Shown here: positions 8,239 through 16,283 of the stretch, in pieces
Numbering within the stretch: position 1 is the stretch's first letter
Layout: the number at the start of each line of letters is the position of its first letter
Assembly (NCBI GenBank): GCA_964621525.1
Contig: CAZUMS010000027.1
Coordinates: 1-53,833 of the forward strand
Origin: CAZMGV01 sp964621525 [NCBI: uncultured bacterium]
GTDB taxonomy: Bacteria; JAGRBM01
Reading direction: 5' to 3'
Length of the DNA: 53,833 nucleotides
Program-made: the position numbers and the translations under genes
Notes under the pieces: model-generated
Databases searched by the model: none
What the model saw: the letters and a program-made list of their open reading frames with translations, nothing else
What the model was told of the DNA's origin: nothing

Positions 8239-8894
8239 CTTCCCCTTTCGTCCGGGCCGGTTCCGGGCTCTTTCGCCGGCGGTTTGAGTGCCCTTATCTT
8301 TCCGGGACTGACGAGTGCTCCGCGTGCCCAGATCGCGATCGCCGTTTCGATGGCTTCCTTGCGGGAAATCCCGAGACTCTCGCTGATCTCGGGCTTCGGA
8401 GCGTTCTCCAGAATCAGGTTTAGTGTGGCGAGCGCCATGTCCGGGTTCAGCCCTTCGCGGATGAACGGGCGAAGCCGTGCCGCCCCCAGACGTTTCCATT
8501 CGCCCAGACGTTCCCGGAAAATGGAGTAGGCCTTCGGATGGTCTCTCTTCAGGTCGTCCCAGAATGCGGGAGCGTACCGGGCAACGGCGCCGGACCAGGC
8601 ATCGGACCAGTAAAGAAGTCCGTCTGCGGCCGACCCTGTACCGGGAGGCGTGGCGGACTCCCATTTGGCCACATCGTCGGCCCAGCGCTTTACCAGCTCC
8701 ATGACGATCTCGTCCTTCGACTTGAACTGCTGGTAAAGCGTGGTTGCGCTCATCCGGAGTTCCGAGGCGAGCTCGGCCATTACAACGGCGCGAATGCCGG
8801 AACGTCTGGCAATCTCCGAAAAGGCCGACAGGATCAGTTCGCGCTGGTAGGCGGCTTCGGGCGATCCTTCGGGGTGTTTCTTGGGCCGGGCCAT
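8235..8894 (-). CDS. TetR-family transcriptional regulator
   Basis: A 219-residue repressor-type protein. The N-terminal helix-turn-helix covers about residues 15-60 (REL ILSAFSEIARRSGIRAVVMAELASELRMSATTLYQQFKSKDEI), matching TetR_N with the usual LYxxFxSKxE end. The rest is a helical ligand-binding domain without a recognised subfamily. It is first in a two-gene operon with the COQ4-like gene and reads away from a 34-bp AT-rich palindrome at 8904-8937, ten bases upstream of its start. It is therefore probably self-repressing and controls the COQ4-like gene in response to a small hydrophobic ligand. Confidence 0.9.
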   Translation of the reverse strand: MARPKKHPEGSPEAAYQRELILSAFSEIARRSGIRAVVMAELASELRMSATTLYQQFKSKDEIVMELVKRWADDVAKWESATPPGTGSAADGLLYWSDAWSGAVARYAPAFWDDLKRDHPKAYSIFRERLGEWKRLGAARLRPFIREGLNPDMALATLNLILENAPKPEISESLGISRKEAIETAIAIWARGALVSPGKIRALKPPAKEPGTGPDERGR

Positions 8895-8903
8895 CGAACC
8901 TCA

Positions 8904-8937
8904 CAGTAATGATAATATAAATATCTGATAATTACTG
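8904..8937. promoter_or_regulatory. probable TetR operator (imperfect 34-bp palindrome)
   Basis: Arms CAGTAAT (8904-8910) and ATTACTG (8931-8937) are perfectly inverted, with further symmetric A/T positions towards the centre. The site overlaps the likely TetR promoter (TATATT-like sequence on the minus strand) and starts 10 bp from the TetR ATG. A palindrome of this type next to a divergently or self-controlled TetR gene is the usual operator arrangement. Confidence 0.65.
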
Positions 8938-9114
8938 AAATAATAAATACCGGTCCGGCCCGCTGTTGTCAACAGTTTTTTGGAGGAGCCTGGATCGGCG
9001 GCGCGCTCGGTGACGGGATTGCTGTGCAGCCCGGGCGGACCCTCCCGCTCCGGGCCGCATCCCCGGCCTGATCCCCTGAACCCGCAGGTTTTTCAGGAGC
9101 ATCACGGCCCGGTT

Positions 9115-9174
9115 AAATATATCTTGACTAATATATATTAATGGTAATATTCATAGACAGGAAAGGCGGTGCCC
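9115..9174 (+). promoter_or_regulatory. AT-rich promoter/operator of the ArsR-TolC-RND operon
   Basis: The sequence has TTGACT at 9124-9129 as a -35 candidate and TAATAT at 9145-9150 as a -10 candidate (15-base spacer, or 16 to AATATT). The symmetric AATATATATT lies between them, and the RBS aggaaagg is at 9159-9166, eight bases before ATG 9175. The AT-rich, palindromic spacer is a good site for an ArsR-fold repressor to block RNA polymerase. A diverged copy lies at 7031. Confidence 0.6.
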
Positions 9175-9198
9175 ATGTCTCCAGCCGCTCAGCTCGAT
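9115..9198 (+). repeat. intact copy of the 84-bp promoter/5' gene repeat
   Basis: This is the partner of 7031-7114. Here the sequence continues into the full ArsR gene, so this is the functional copy. The two copies lie 2,084 bases apart in the same direction and enclose the TetR-COQ4 genes. Confidence 0.9.
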
Positions 9199-9498
9199 CT
9201 GAAAACCCTGAACCGCAAGTCGCGCGAAGTCAGTGCGGTGCTGAAGGGGCTCTCGCACCCCACGCGGCTGCGCCTCCTCTGCCGCCTGTGCGACGGTCCC
9301 GCGACCGTGCAGGAGCTGGAGGAGGCCTGCGGCCTCTCGCAGGCCCAGACCTCGCAGTTTCTCGCCCGCCTCAGGACCGAAGGCCACGTGAAGGCCGAAC
9401 GGGACGGACAGCACGTCATCTACTCGCTCGCCGACCGGCGCACGTCGGAGCTCATCTCCGCCGTCGCCGGCATCTACTGCAAACCGGAGAAGTCATGA
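9175..9498 (+). CDS. ArsR-family repressor of the SqrR/BigR/YgaV type
   Basis: A 107-residue winged-helix regulator. Its core (LKGLSHPTRLRLLCRLCDGP, then a recognition helix around SQAQTSQFLARLRTEG and wing AERDGQHVIYSL) closely follows YgaV/BigR. Cys36 and Cys102 are 66 residues apart, the same spacing as the persulfide-sensing pair of SqrR and BigR, and the C-terminal IYC matches YgaV. Cys39 and Cys52 are extra. SqrR-type proteins leave DNA when reactive sulfur links the two Cys. It is first in an operon: its stop overlaps the TolC start (ATGA). The ATG at 9175 is better spaced from the RBS than GTG 9169. Confidence 0.85.
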   Translation: MSPAAQLDLKTLNRKSREVSAVLKGLSHPTRLRLLCRLCDGPATVQELEEACGLSQAQTSQFLARLRTEGHVKAERDGQHVIYSLADRRTSELISAVAGIYCKPEKS

Positions 9499-10817
9499 AG
9501 AAATCGGCACTCACCGTCCTCATCCTGCCGGCCCTGCTCGTGCTCCCGCCGGTCACTCGCGCCGCGGAGCCCCTTCCGTTCGGCGACGTGTGGAGCCGGA
9601 TCGAAACCGCCGCCCCGTCGATCCAGGCCGCGAGCCGCGAGATCGACGGGCTGAATGTGGCGCTGGACCGTGCGGAGCGGATCTGGCACCCGAGCGTCAC
9701 GCTCGACACGCGCGGCTACGTGACGAACGACGCCGGGCTCAATTTCTTCTCGCTGCTCGGCCAGCGCCGGGCGGACGCGGCCGACTTCGCGCCGCCCGAG
9801 CTCAACCACCCCGGATCGTCGTTCTTCCACAAGGCGTCGCTGATCGCCGACCTGCCCCTGTACGAAGGCGGCATGCGGGAAACCGTCCGGGACGCCACCG
9901 TGGCCGGCGTGTCGGCGGCGAAGATCTCCCGCGAGGGGATCCGGAAAATGGAATACGCCCTGGCGGCCCGCGACTACGCGATGGCCCTCTCGGCCGCTTC
10001 GGAACAGGACGCCCTCACGGCGCTGGACGGCCGGGTGGACCAGCTCATCCGCCGCTACCAGCTCGGCTCGAAGTCGAGCCCGGTCGGCTACGCCGGGTCC
10101 CTCGGCCTCAAGTCGCTGCAGGCCCGCATCCACGGGCTCCTCGAACGGAGCCGCGCCGCCCGGCGGAGCGCCATCGTCGCGCTGTCCGAACGGGCGGGCC
10201 TCGATGCCGCGGGCTGGGAGCCTGCGCCGGGCGACTACCGGAAGATGCTCACGGAAACGCTCGGCGCGAAGTCAGACGCGGCGGCGCCGTCCGAGCAGAC
10301 GGAGGCCATGCGCGAGCAGGCGAGGGCGGCTTCAAGGTTCGGCGACGCCGAAAAGGCGCGGTTTCTCCCCCGGGCCGGGCTCGCCGTGCAGGGCGACATG
10401 ACCACCGGAAGCCGGGCCACCGAGGCGAGCTATCTCGCGGCCGTCTATCTCCAGTGGAGCCTCTACAACCCCTCGAACGCCGGCACCCGCGAGCAGGCCG
10501 GATTCCAGGCGGCGGCCCTCCAGCTCCGGGCCGACCAGCAGGCCCTCTCCGACCGGATCGCCGCCGCCCGTTCGCGCGAGGCGCTGGCAGCCATCGAGAC
10601 GAACCTGAAACTGATCTCGGACAGCACGGCCCTCTCGGACGAGCAGATCCGCATCGCCGAGACGCTCTTCCAGAACGGGTCGATCAACGCGCTCCAGCTC
10701 TCCGAGGTCATCTCCCGGCGGGCCGATCTCGTCATCGCCAGGAGCGAGGCGGAGAACCAGTGGATCGGCCTCTACGTCCAGAATTTCCTGAGCAGCGGCT
10801 CGAAGACGGAGAACTGA
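9495..10817 (+). CDS. TolC-family outer-membrane efflux channel
   Basis: A 440-residue outer-membrane factor. A signal peptide (MKKSALTVLILPALLVLPPVTRAA) is followed by the long alternating coiled-coil helices and short beta segments of the TolC fold, with internal-repeat character (for example the LxxxRxxxLxxA pattern around residues 160-200 and 350-420). It provides the exit duct for the RND pump encoded four bases downstream. The start ATG overlaps the ArsR stop, so translation is coupled to the repressor. It is somewhat divergent in the middle, and the substrate cannot be inferred. Confidence 0.85.
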   Translation: MKKSALTVLILPALLVLPPVTRAAEPLPFGDVWSRIETAAPSIQAASREIDGLNVALDRAERIWHPSVTLDTRGYVTNDAGLNFFSLLGQRRADAADFAPPELNHPGSSFFHKASLIADLPLYEGGMRETVRDATVAGVSAAKISREGIRKMEYALAARDYAMALSAASEQDALTALDGRVDQLIRRYQLGSKSSPVGYAGSLGLKSLQARIHGLLERSRAARRSAIVALSERAGLDAAGWEPAPGDYRKMLTETLGAKSDAAAPSEQTEAMREQARAASRFGDAEKARFLPRAGLAVQGDMTTGSRATEASYLAAVYLQWSLYNPSNAGTREQAGFQAAALQLRADQQALSDRIAAARSREALAAIETNLKLISDSTALSDEQIRIAETLFQNGSINALQLSEVISRRADLVIARSEAENQWIGLYVQNFLSSGSKTEN

Positions 10818-10821
10818 AGCC

Positions 10822-13800
10822 ATGGAAAAGAAGCAGGCGGAACACGGAAGCGTGAAGACCGGATTCGCCGGGAAACTGGCGGCGGCCTTCATCCACTCGA
10901 AGCTGACGCCGGTGATCGCCCTCTCGAGCCTTCTGCTCGGGCTCATGGCGGTCTGGCTGACCCCCAAGGAGGAAGAGCCGCAGATATCCGTCCCCATGGT
11001 CGATATCCAGGTGGGTGCGCCGGGATTCGAGGCGCCCGAGGTGGAGCGCAAGATCGTGGAACCCATCGAGCGCGCCGTGTGGGGTCTCGAAGGCGTCGAG
11101 TACGTCTACTCGGCCAGCCAGCCCAGCGGGGCCCTCGTGACGGTCCGCTTCAAGGTCGGCGAGCCCATGGAGCCGAGCCTCGTGAAGGTCCACCACAAGC
11201 TGATGGCCCTCAGGCCCGAGCTGCCGCCGGGCGCCACGGCCCCGTCGGTGAAGGCCTTCACCATCGACGACGTTCCGTTCCTCACGCTGACCTTCAGCTC
11301 GAAAGACCGGGACGACTACAGCCTGAGGACGCTCGTGGCGCCCCTCGCACGGGAACTCTCCAGTACGCCGGACCTGAGCCGGGTGGAACTCCTCGGGGGA
11401 CTCCGGCGGTCGATCCGGGTGATCGTCAATCCGGAGAAACTGAAAGACCGGGGACTCTCGATTCTCGCCGTCGCTCAGGCGCTCGAGACGAACAACGCCC
11501 TCGTCCCCGGCGGAAAGACCTGGGGAGCGAGCGAGATCCTCGACGTCGAGGTCGGCGGCCGCCTGAGCGGCGTGGACGAGATCGGCAGTCTCGTCGTCGC
11601 CCAGCGGGGCGGCCGGCTTGTGCGGATCCGCGACGTCGCCGAGGTCGTGGACGGCCCCGAGGAACGCACCCGGGCGTCGCTGCTCGTGGACCGCGAGGCG
11701 GGCGGGGAGCCGGAGCAGGCCGTCTCGCTGGTGTTCGCCAAGCGCAAGGGGACGAACGTCGTCACCCTGTCGAAGCAGCTCATGCAGCGGGCCGAAACAT
11801 TCGCGAAGGGCCTCCCCAGGGATGTCCGGATGAACGTCACCCGCGACTACGGCTCCACCGCCGAGGACAAGTCGAACGAGCTGATCGAGCATCTCCTGAT
11901 CGCCACCCTGTCCGTGGCGGCGCTGATCGCCCTGTTCATGGGGCTCCGGGCGTCGCTCGTCGTCGCCATCGCCGTGCCCGTCACGCTCGCGCTCACGCTC
12001 GCGATCTACTACTTCCTGGGCTACACGCTGAACCGCGTCACCCTGTTCGCGCTGATCTTCTCCATCGGCATCCTTGTGGACGACGCCATCGTCGTCGTGG
12101 AGAACATCGAGCGGCACCTCAGGATGGACCGCGCCAAAGGAATGCTCCGGGCGACCCTCGACGCCGTGGCGGAGGTGGGCAACCCGACGATCCTCGCCAC
12201 CTTCACCGTCATCGCGGCGATCCTCCCCATGGCCTTCGTCCGGGGGCTCATGGGCCCCTACATGGCGCCGATCCCCGTGGGCGCGAGTCTCGCCATGATC
12301 GTCTCCCTGTTCGTGGCCTTCATCCTGACGCCGTGGGCCTCGGTGCGGCTCCTGAAGCACGAAGATCACAAGGCTGAACCGGAGGATAAGGGCGCATCCC
12401 CTGACGGGGACAAGCCGGGCCTCCTCGACCGTATCTACAAGCGGATCATGGAAGGACTTCTCGGCGGCCGTATCGCCAGCGGCCTGTTCCTGCTGTTCAC
12501 CCTCGGCCTGTTCGTGGCGGCGGGGAGTCTTGTCTACTACCGGCACGTGCGGGTGAAGATGCTCCCGTTCGACAACAAGAGCGAGTTCCAGGTGCTCGCG
12601 GACCTGCCCGCCGGGACGCCGCTGGAGAAGAGCCTCGGTCTCGGCCGCGAACTGGCCGCGGATCTGCTGAAGGGCAGCCCTGAGGTGCTCAAGGTCCAGG
12701 TCTACGCCGGCGAGGCCGCGCCGTATTCGTTCTCCGGCATGGTGAAGCACGCGTTCATGCGCGGCCGGGACGACCAGATCGACCTCCAGGTCGTGCTGTC
12801 GGAGAAATCCGCCCGGAAGGTGTCGAGCCACGACATCATCACCTCGCTCCGGCCCGTGATCTCCGCCTTCGGCGAAAAGCACGGCGCCGTGACGAAGGTG
12901 CTCGAAATCCCGCCGGGGCCGCCCGTGCTCGCGACGATGCTGGCGGAGGTGTACGGCCCCGACGAGGCTTCCCGCCGGAAGGTCGCGGGCGAGGTGCTGG
13001 AGGCGTTCCGGGCCGAGCCCAGCGTCGTGGACCTCGACACGAGCCTGAGGCCGGGGCGCGGACGGCTCGTCTATCCGTTCGACTACCAGAAGGCCGGCCT
13101 TCTTGGCGTCAGCGCGCAGCCGGTGGCGATGGCCGGACGGCTCACGTTCGCCGAGACGCCGCTCCTCACGGTGAAGGACGTGAGCCATCCGGAGGAGATT
13201 CCGGTGAACCTCTCGCTCGCTGCGAAGGCACGGTCCGGCGCGAAGCCGTTCGCGGGGCAGACCCTGCCGTCGTTCGAATCGGGCTTCGTCCAGGTGGCGG
13301 ACGTGATCGGCGCGCCCAGGCGCGAGGAAAGCGTGACGCTCTACCGGAAGAACCTGAAACCCGTGACCTACGTGATGGCCGAGCTGGCCGGAGCCGAAGA
13401 GGCGCCCGTATACGGAATCCTGAAGCTCGGGCCGAAGATTCCCTACGCCCAGCAGACGGCCGACGTCCCGTGGGACACCCAGGCCCCGGTCGTGAAGTGG
13501 GACGGCGAGTGGTTCATCACCTACGAGGTGTTCCGCGACCTTGGCGGCGCCTTCGCGGTCGTAATGGTGCTGATCTACATCCTCGTCGTCGGCTGGTTCG
13601 GCAGCTTCCTCGTGCCGCTCATCATCATGGCGCCGATCCCGATCAGCCTCATCGGCATCCTGCCGGGGCACTGGGCGACGGGGGTCTACTTCACCGCGAC
13701 GTCGATGATCGGGTTCATCGCAGGCGCGGGCATCATCGTCCGCAACTCGATCATCCTCGTGGATTTCATCGAGCACCAGATCGCGCAGGGCATGAACCTC

Positions 13801-14043
13801 AGGGAGGCCGTCGTCTCGGCGGGCGTGCTCCGGTTCCGGCCCATGCTGCTCACGGCGGCGGCCGTCGTGGCGGGCAGCGCCATCATGCTGTTCGACCCGA
13901 TTTTCCAGGGGCTCGCGGTGAGCCTCATGTTCGGCGAGGTGGCGGCGACGCTGCTCAGCCGGTTCACGGTACCGATTCTATACTACTGGCTGGCGGGGGA
14001 GGCCCGGGTGCGGGCCATCGCCGCTCCGCCGGTGGAGCACTGA
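10822..14043 (+). CDS. RND-superfamily efflux permease
   Basis: A 1,073-residue inner-membrane pump, normal length for AcrB/CusA-type RND proteins. TM1 is followed by a periplasmic porter half, then TM2-6 with Asp420-Asp421 (GILVDDAIVVVEN), the conserved proton-relay aspartates. The second half begins near residue 545, with a second TM block near 915-1065 (GFIAGAGIIVRNSIILVDF). It lies four bases after the tolC-like stop. The usual periplasmic adaptor gene is missing from the operon. I see no clear CusA-like methionine relay, so a heavy-metal substrate is not supported. The repressor type suggests sulfur or thiol stress as trigger. Confidence 0.92.
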   Translation: MEKKQAEHGSVKTGFAGKLAAAFIHSKLTPVIALSSLLLGLMAVWLTPKEEEPQISVPMVDIQVGAPGFEAPEVERKIVEPIERAVWGLEGVEYVYSASQPSGALVTVRFKVGEPMEPSLVKVHHKLMALRPELPPGATAPSVKAFTIDDVPFLTLTFSSKDRDDYSLRTLVAPLARELSSTPDLSRVELLGGLRRSIRVIVNPEKLKDRGLSILAVAQALETNNALVPGGKTWGASEILDVEVGGRLSGVDEIGSLVVAQRGGRLVRIRDVAEVVDGPEERTRASLLVDREAGGEPEQAVSLVFAKRKGTNVVTLSKQLMQRAETFAKGLPRDVRMNVTRDYGSTAEDKSNELIEHLLIATLSVAALIALFMGLRASLVVAIAVPVTLALTLAIYYFLGYTLNRVTLFALIFSIGILVDDAIVVVENIERHLRMDRAKGMLRATLDAVAEVGNPTILATFTVIAAILPMAFVRGLMGPYMAPIPVGASLAMIVSLFVAFILTPWASVRLLKHEDHKAEPEDKGASPDGDKPGLLDRIYKRIMEGLLGGRIASGLFLLFTLGLFVAAGSLVYYRHVRVKMLPFDNKSEFQVLADLPAGTPLEKSLGLGRELAADLLKGSPEVLKVQVYAGEAAPYSFSGMVKHAFMRGRDDQIDLQVVLSEKSARKVSSHDIITSLRPVISAFGEKHGAVTKVLEIPPGPPVLATMLAEVYGPDEASRRKVAGEVLEAFRAEPSVVDLDTSLRPGRGRLVYPFDYQKAGLLGVSAQPVAMAGRLTFAETPLLTVKDVSHPEEIPVNLSLAAKARSGAKPFAGQTLPSFESGFVQVADVIGAPRREESVTLYRKNLKPVTYVMAELAGAEEAPVYGILKLGPKIPYAQQTADVPWDTQAPVVKWDGEWFITYEVFRDLGGAFAVVMVLIYILVVGWFGSFLVPLIIMAPIPISLIGILPGHWATGVYFTATSMIGFIAGAGIIVRNSIILVDFIEHQIAQGMNLREAVVSAGVLRFRPMLLTAAAVVAGSAIMLFDPIFQGLAVSLMFGEVAATLLSRFTVPILYYWLAGEARVRAIAAPPVEH

Positions 14044-14074
14044 TCCCTAAACCCTCAACCCAGGAGAAAGTCCC

Positions 14075-14269
14075 ATGACCATCGACAACCAGATCCGCGC
14101 CTTCGCCGGCACCTTCGTTCTGGGGAGCCTCGCGCTCTCCCAGCTCCACTCGCCGAACTGGCTGTGGTTCACCGCCTTCGTCGGCGCGAACCTCCTCCAG
14201 TCGTCGTTCACGAAGTTCTGCCCGCTGGAGATGATCCTGCGGAAGGTGGAGAACCAGCCGGCGAACTGA
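14075..14269 (+). CDS. DUF2892 (YgaP-type) small inner-membrane protein
   Basis: A 64-residue protein with two predicted membrane helices (about 9-25 and 29-43) and the family signature ending SSFTKFCPLEMIL. In E. coli YgaP the same membrane domain is fused to a rhodanese that handles persulfide sulfur, and YgaP is encoded beside YgaV. Here only the membrane part is present, as last gene of the operon headed by a YgaV-like repressor. It has a clear RBS (aggag 14062-14066). This supports a sulfur-stress function for the operon. Confidence 0.8.
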   Translation: MTIDNQIRAFAGTFVLGSLALSQLHSPNWLWFTAFVGANLLQSSFTKFCPLEMILRKVENQPAN

Positions 14270-14272
14270 GGG

Positions 14273-14293
14273 GCGGCCGGATCAGGCGGCCGC
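14273..14293. terminator. hairpin between convergent DUF2892 and TMEM175 genes
   Basis: A perfect 7-bp stem (gcggccg / cggccgc) with a 7-base loop lies four bases after the DUF2892 stop and before the end of the convergent gene. It lacks a T tract on either strand, so termination is plausible but unproven. Confidence 0.4.
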
Positions 14294-14300
14294 CGCAGGC

Positions 14301-14891
14301 TCAGGACGGACCCGGGGCGTCCGGCAGGATTTTCTCGATCCGCCGGTCCGGGACGAGCCACATGAGCGCGACTCCGGCGTAGATCGCATCGGATATCCAG
14401 GGCTCATGGAAGGCTGCCGCAATCGCAATGAGGTAGAGCACGGGCGAGATATTCCCCTTGAGGTCCCTGCCGATAGCCTTTGCCAGCAGGGAATCCCGGC
14501 CGTCGGCGGCGATGATGGCCTTCTGGAGAAGCCAGTAGGCGACGGCAGCCATCAGCAGTACCGTTCCGTAGGCCACCGCCGGTATGTGCGCGTCGTGATG
14601 TTCGCCGATCCACGCGGTAACGAACGGGACCAGCGACAGCCAGAACAGCAGATGGAGGTTCGCCCACATGATGCTGCCGCTGACGTGCCGGACCGCATGC
14701 AGAAGATGATGGTGGTTGTTCCAGTAGATGCCGATATAAATGAAACTCAGAAGGTAGCTGAGCAGAACCGGCAGCAGCGGACGCAGGTCTTCCGCTCCGG
14801 TTCCGTGCGGGACCTTCATCTCAAGCACCATGATGGTGATGATGATCGCCAGTACGCCGTCGCTGAACGCTTCGAGCCGGTTCTTGTGCAT
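14301..14891 (-). CDS. TMEM175-like potassium channel (DUF1211)
   Basis: A 196-residue integral membrane protein with about six helices. It begins MHKNRLEAFSDGVLAIIITIMVLE, which has the R...FSD motif in TM1 that defines prokaryotic TMEM175 channels (K+ selective, tetrameric). A His/Asn-rich loop (YWNNHHHLLH) follows TM2, also typical. It is convergent with the RND operon. The COQ4-like gene 20 bp upstream on the same strand suggests possible co-transcription. Confidence 0.88.
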   Translation of the reverse strand: MHKNRLEAFSDGVLAIIITIMVLEMKVPHGTGAEDLRPLLPVLLSYLLSFIYIGIYWNNHHHLLHAVRHVSGSIMWANLHLLFWLSLVPFVTAWIGEHHDAHIPAVAYGTVLLMAAVAYWLLQKAIIAADGRDSLLAKAIGRDLKGNISPVLYLIAIAAAFHEPWISDAIYAGVALMWLVPDRRIEKILPDAPGPS

Positions 14892-14911
14892 GGGGAAGCT
14901 TCCGGGCCGTT

Positions 14912-15673
14912 TCAGGCCTGAACGGCCGCGCCGCCGCCCGCGGCCCGGCGCCGTTCCTTCATCTGGCGGACGAAGGCCGGGCTGAAGAACGGCCTGTAAC
15001 GGAGTGGTTCGCCGAGGCCCAGCTCCGCACGCACGCCGTCCAGAGGCCTGTCCAGCAGCTCGACCCAGTTCTGCTCGAACAGCGGGGCCGCCCGGCGGGC
15101 CCTGGCGCGGGCGTCGAGGGCCACGGGGAACTGTCTGGGGAACAGGCGGGCGAGCAGCAGGGGAATCGCGTTGGCGAAGCCCATGCCGGGGTTGCGGACC
15201 TGGGTGTTCGTGAGGATCAGGGTCCCCATCTCGCCGATCATGTCGGGGCCGTAGCCGCCAAGTACGTGAAAGAGATCGTGCGTGTGACGGAGCCAGCCGG
15301 CGACGAATAGCTCGTCAGGATCGAGGAACTCCCGGTAACGGCCGAGGGCGCCTTTCGACTCCAGCAGGTCTTTCAGGCCGTCGCCGGAGATGCCGTATTT
15401 CTCGACGAACGCCAGATAGGCCCGGCCGAGCGTGCCCTCCGGCAGGCGGCGCAGACGGTCCCTGTCGGCAAGGGCCCCCACGAGATCGGGCTTGTCCCGG
15501 AGCAGCTTTCTGCCCTTTTCGGTCTGGCGCAGGCGGCGTACCATGCGCACCGGCCAGTCGCCCTCGAACGCCTGGACCAGCAGGTCGTAATATTCCGTGT
15601 CGTCCGGCTTCACCGAAAGGTGCATCGCCGCCCGGATACCCTGCAGAGGTCTGACACTGAACCGTTTATCCAT
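14912..15673 (-). CDS. COQ4-family protein (paralogue 2)
   Basis: A 253-residue second COQ4-family member. The metal-site signature HDxxHx11E is present as His132-Asp133, His136, Glu148 (HDLFHVLGGYGPDMIGE). The N-terminal half shares the family pattern RxLRxxxxGRKLLxxKPDL with paralogue 1 (MRCHPEGRRVLTDRPDL). The ATG at 15673 is preferred, with GGGAG nine bases upstream. ATG 15679 or an upstream start at 15727 are alternatives. It is probably co-transcribed with the TMEM175-like gene. As with paralogue 1, no other quinone-synthesis gene is adjacent, and the substrate is unknown. Confidence 0.8.
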   Translation of the reverse strand: MDKRFSVRPLQGIRAAMHLSVKPDDTEYYDLLVQAFEGDWPVRMVRRLRQTEKGRKLLRDKPDLVGALADRDRLRRLPEGTLGRAYLAFVEKYGISGDGLKDLLESKGALGRYREFLDPDELFVAGWLRHTHDLFHVLGGYGPDMIGEMGTLILTNTQVRNPGMGFANAIPLLLARLFPRQFPVALDARARARRAAPLFEQNWVELLDRPLDGVRAELGLGEPLRYRPFFSPAFVRQMKERRRAAGGGAAVQA

Positions 15674-15814
15674 GATCATCCGCTCCCACGACGGGAAAAT
15701 GTCCGGCAACCGGACCAGAACTACCATACCCGCAGGGCATGTTCATCCGGTCCGGACAACCGGGCGGCCGCAGGGTGGCTTTCCTGATAGAATACGCCCC
15801 CGAGGGTGTTGCCA

Positions 15815-16234
15815 ATGAACCCGTCTTTCTGGAAACGGTTTTTCCTCGCCGCCGCGGTCTTCAACTTCGGTGCGGCCCTGGGCTTCGCCATCCCGGCTCG
15901 GGCGTGCCTCCGCCTCCTGTTCGGTCTTGAGAACCCGGAGCCCGCGGTACTGTTCCTCTACTGGCTGTTCCTGCTCATGGTCGGGCTGATGGGCATCGGC
16001 TACGGTCTGGTCGGCCTCGATATCCGGAAGAACCGCGCCTTCGTGCAGGTCGGTGCGCTGGGAAAAATTCTCGCCGTGTCCGCCAGCCTGTGGGCCTGGC
16101 AGGCCGGCATCGCCGGAACGGCCGCCGTCATGGCCCTCTCGGGGGACATCGTGTGGGCGGTAATGTTCTGCGTGTTCCTCGCGAAGACCGGCGGGCTCTT
16201 CTCGATGGAAACGCGAATCGCGGCGGAGGGCTAG
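15815..16234 (+). CDS. small four-helix membrane protein, unknown function
   Basis: A 139-residue hydrophobic protein with about four membrane helices (11-30, 45-68, 85-102, 108-128) and short charged loops. The pattern MNPSFWKRFFLAAAVFNFGAAL at the start is common in small uncharacterised membrane proteins. ATG 15815 is chosen because GAGGG lies eight bases upstream. It is divergent from the COQ4-like gene, with a promoter region of about 140 bp between them. No catalytic motif is seen. Confidence 0.7.
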   Translation: MNPSFWKRFFLAAAVFNFGAALGFAIPARACLRLLFGLENPEPAVLFLYWLFLLMVGLMGIGYGLVGLDIRKNRAFVQVGALGKILAVSASLWAWQAGIAGTAAVMALSGDIVWAVMFCVFLAKTGGLFSMETRIAAEG

Positions 16235-16283
16235 CGGGGACGGAATCCATCCGGTCCGGCCCCGTGGAAGGTTAAAGCTGAGC

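Noticed and set aside
7022-9114. TetR-COQ4 module as an insertion sequence or transposon
   Set aside because: No transposase, no terminal inverted repeats and no short target duplication are visible. The bracketing repeats are direct copies of a promoter region.
10732-13776. Open frame of about 1,000 codons antisense to the RND gene
   Set aside because: It is a shadow produced by GC-rich codon use of the RND gene. The translation is rich in Arg, His, Asp and Gly without domain pattern, and the RND frame is unmistakable.
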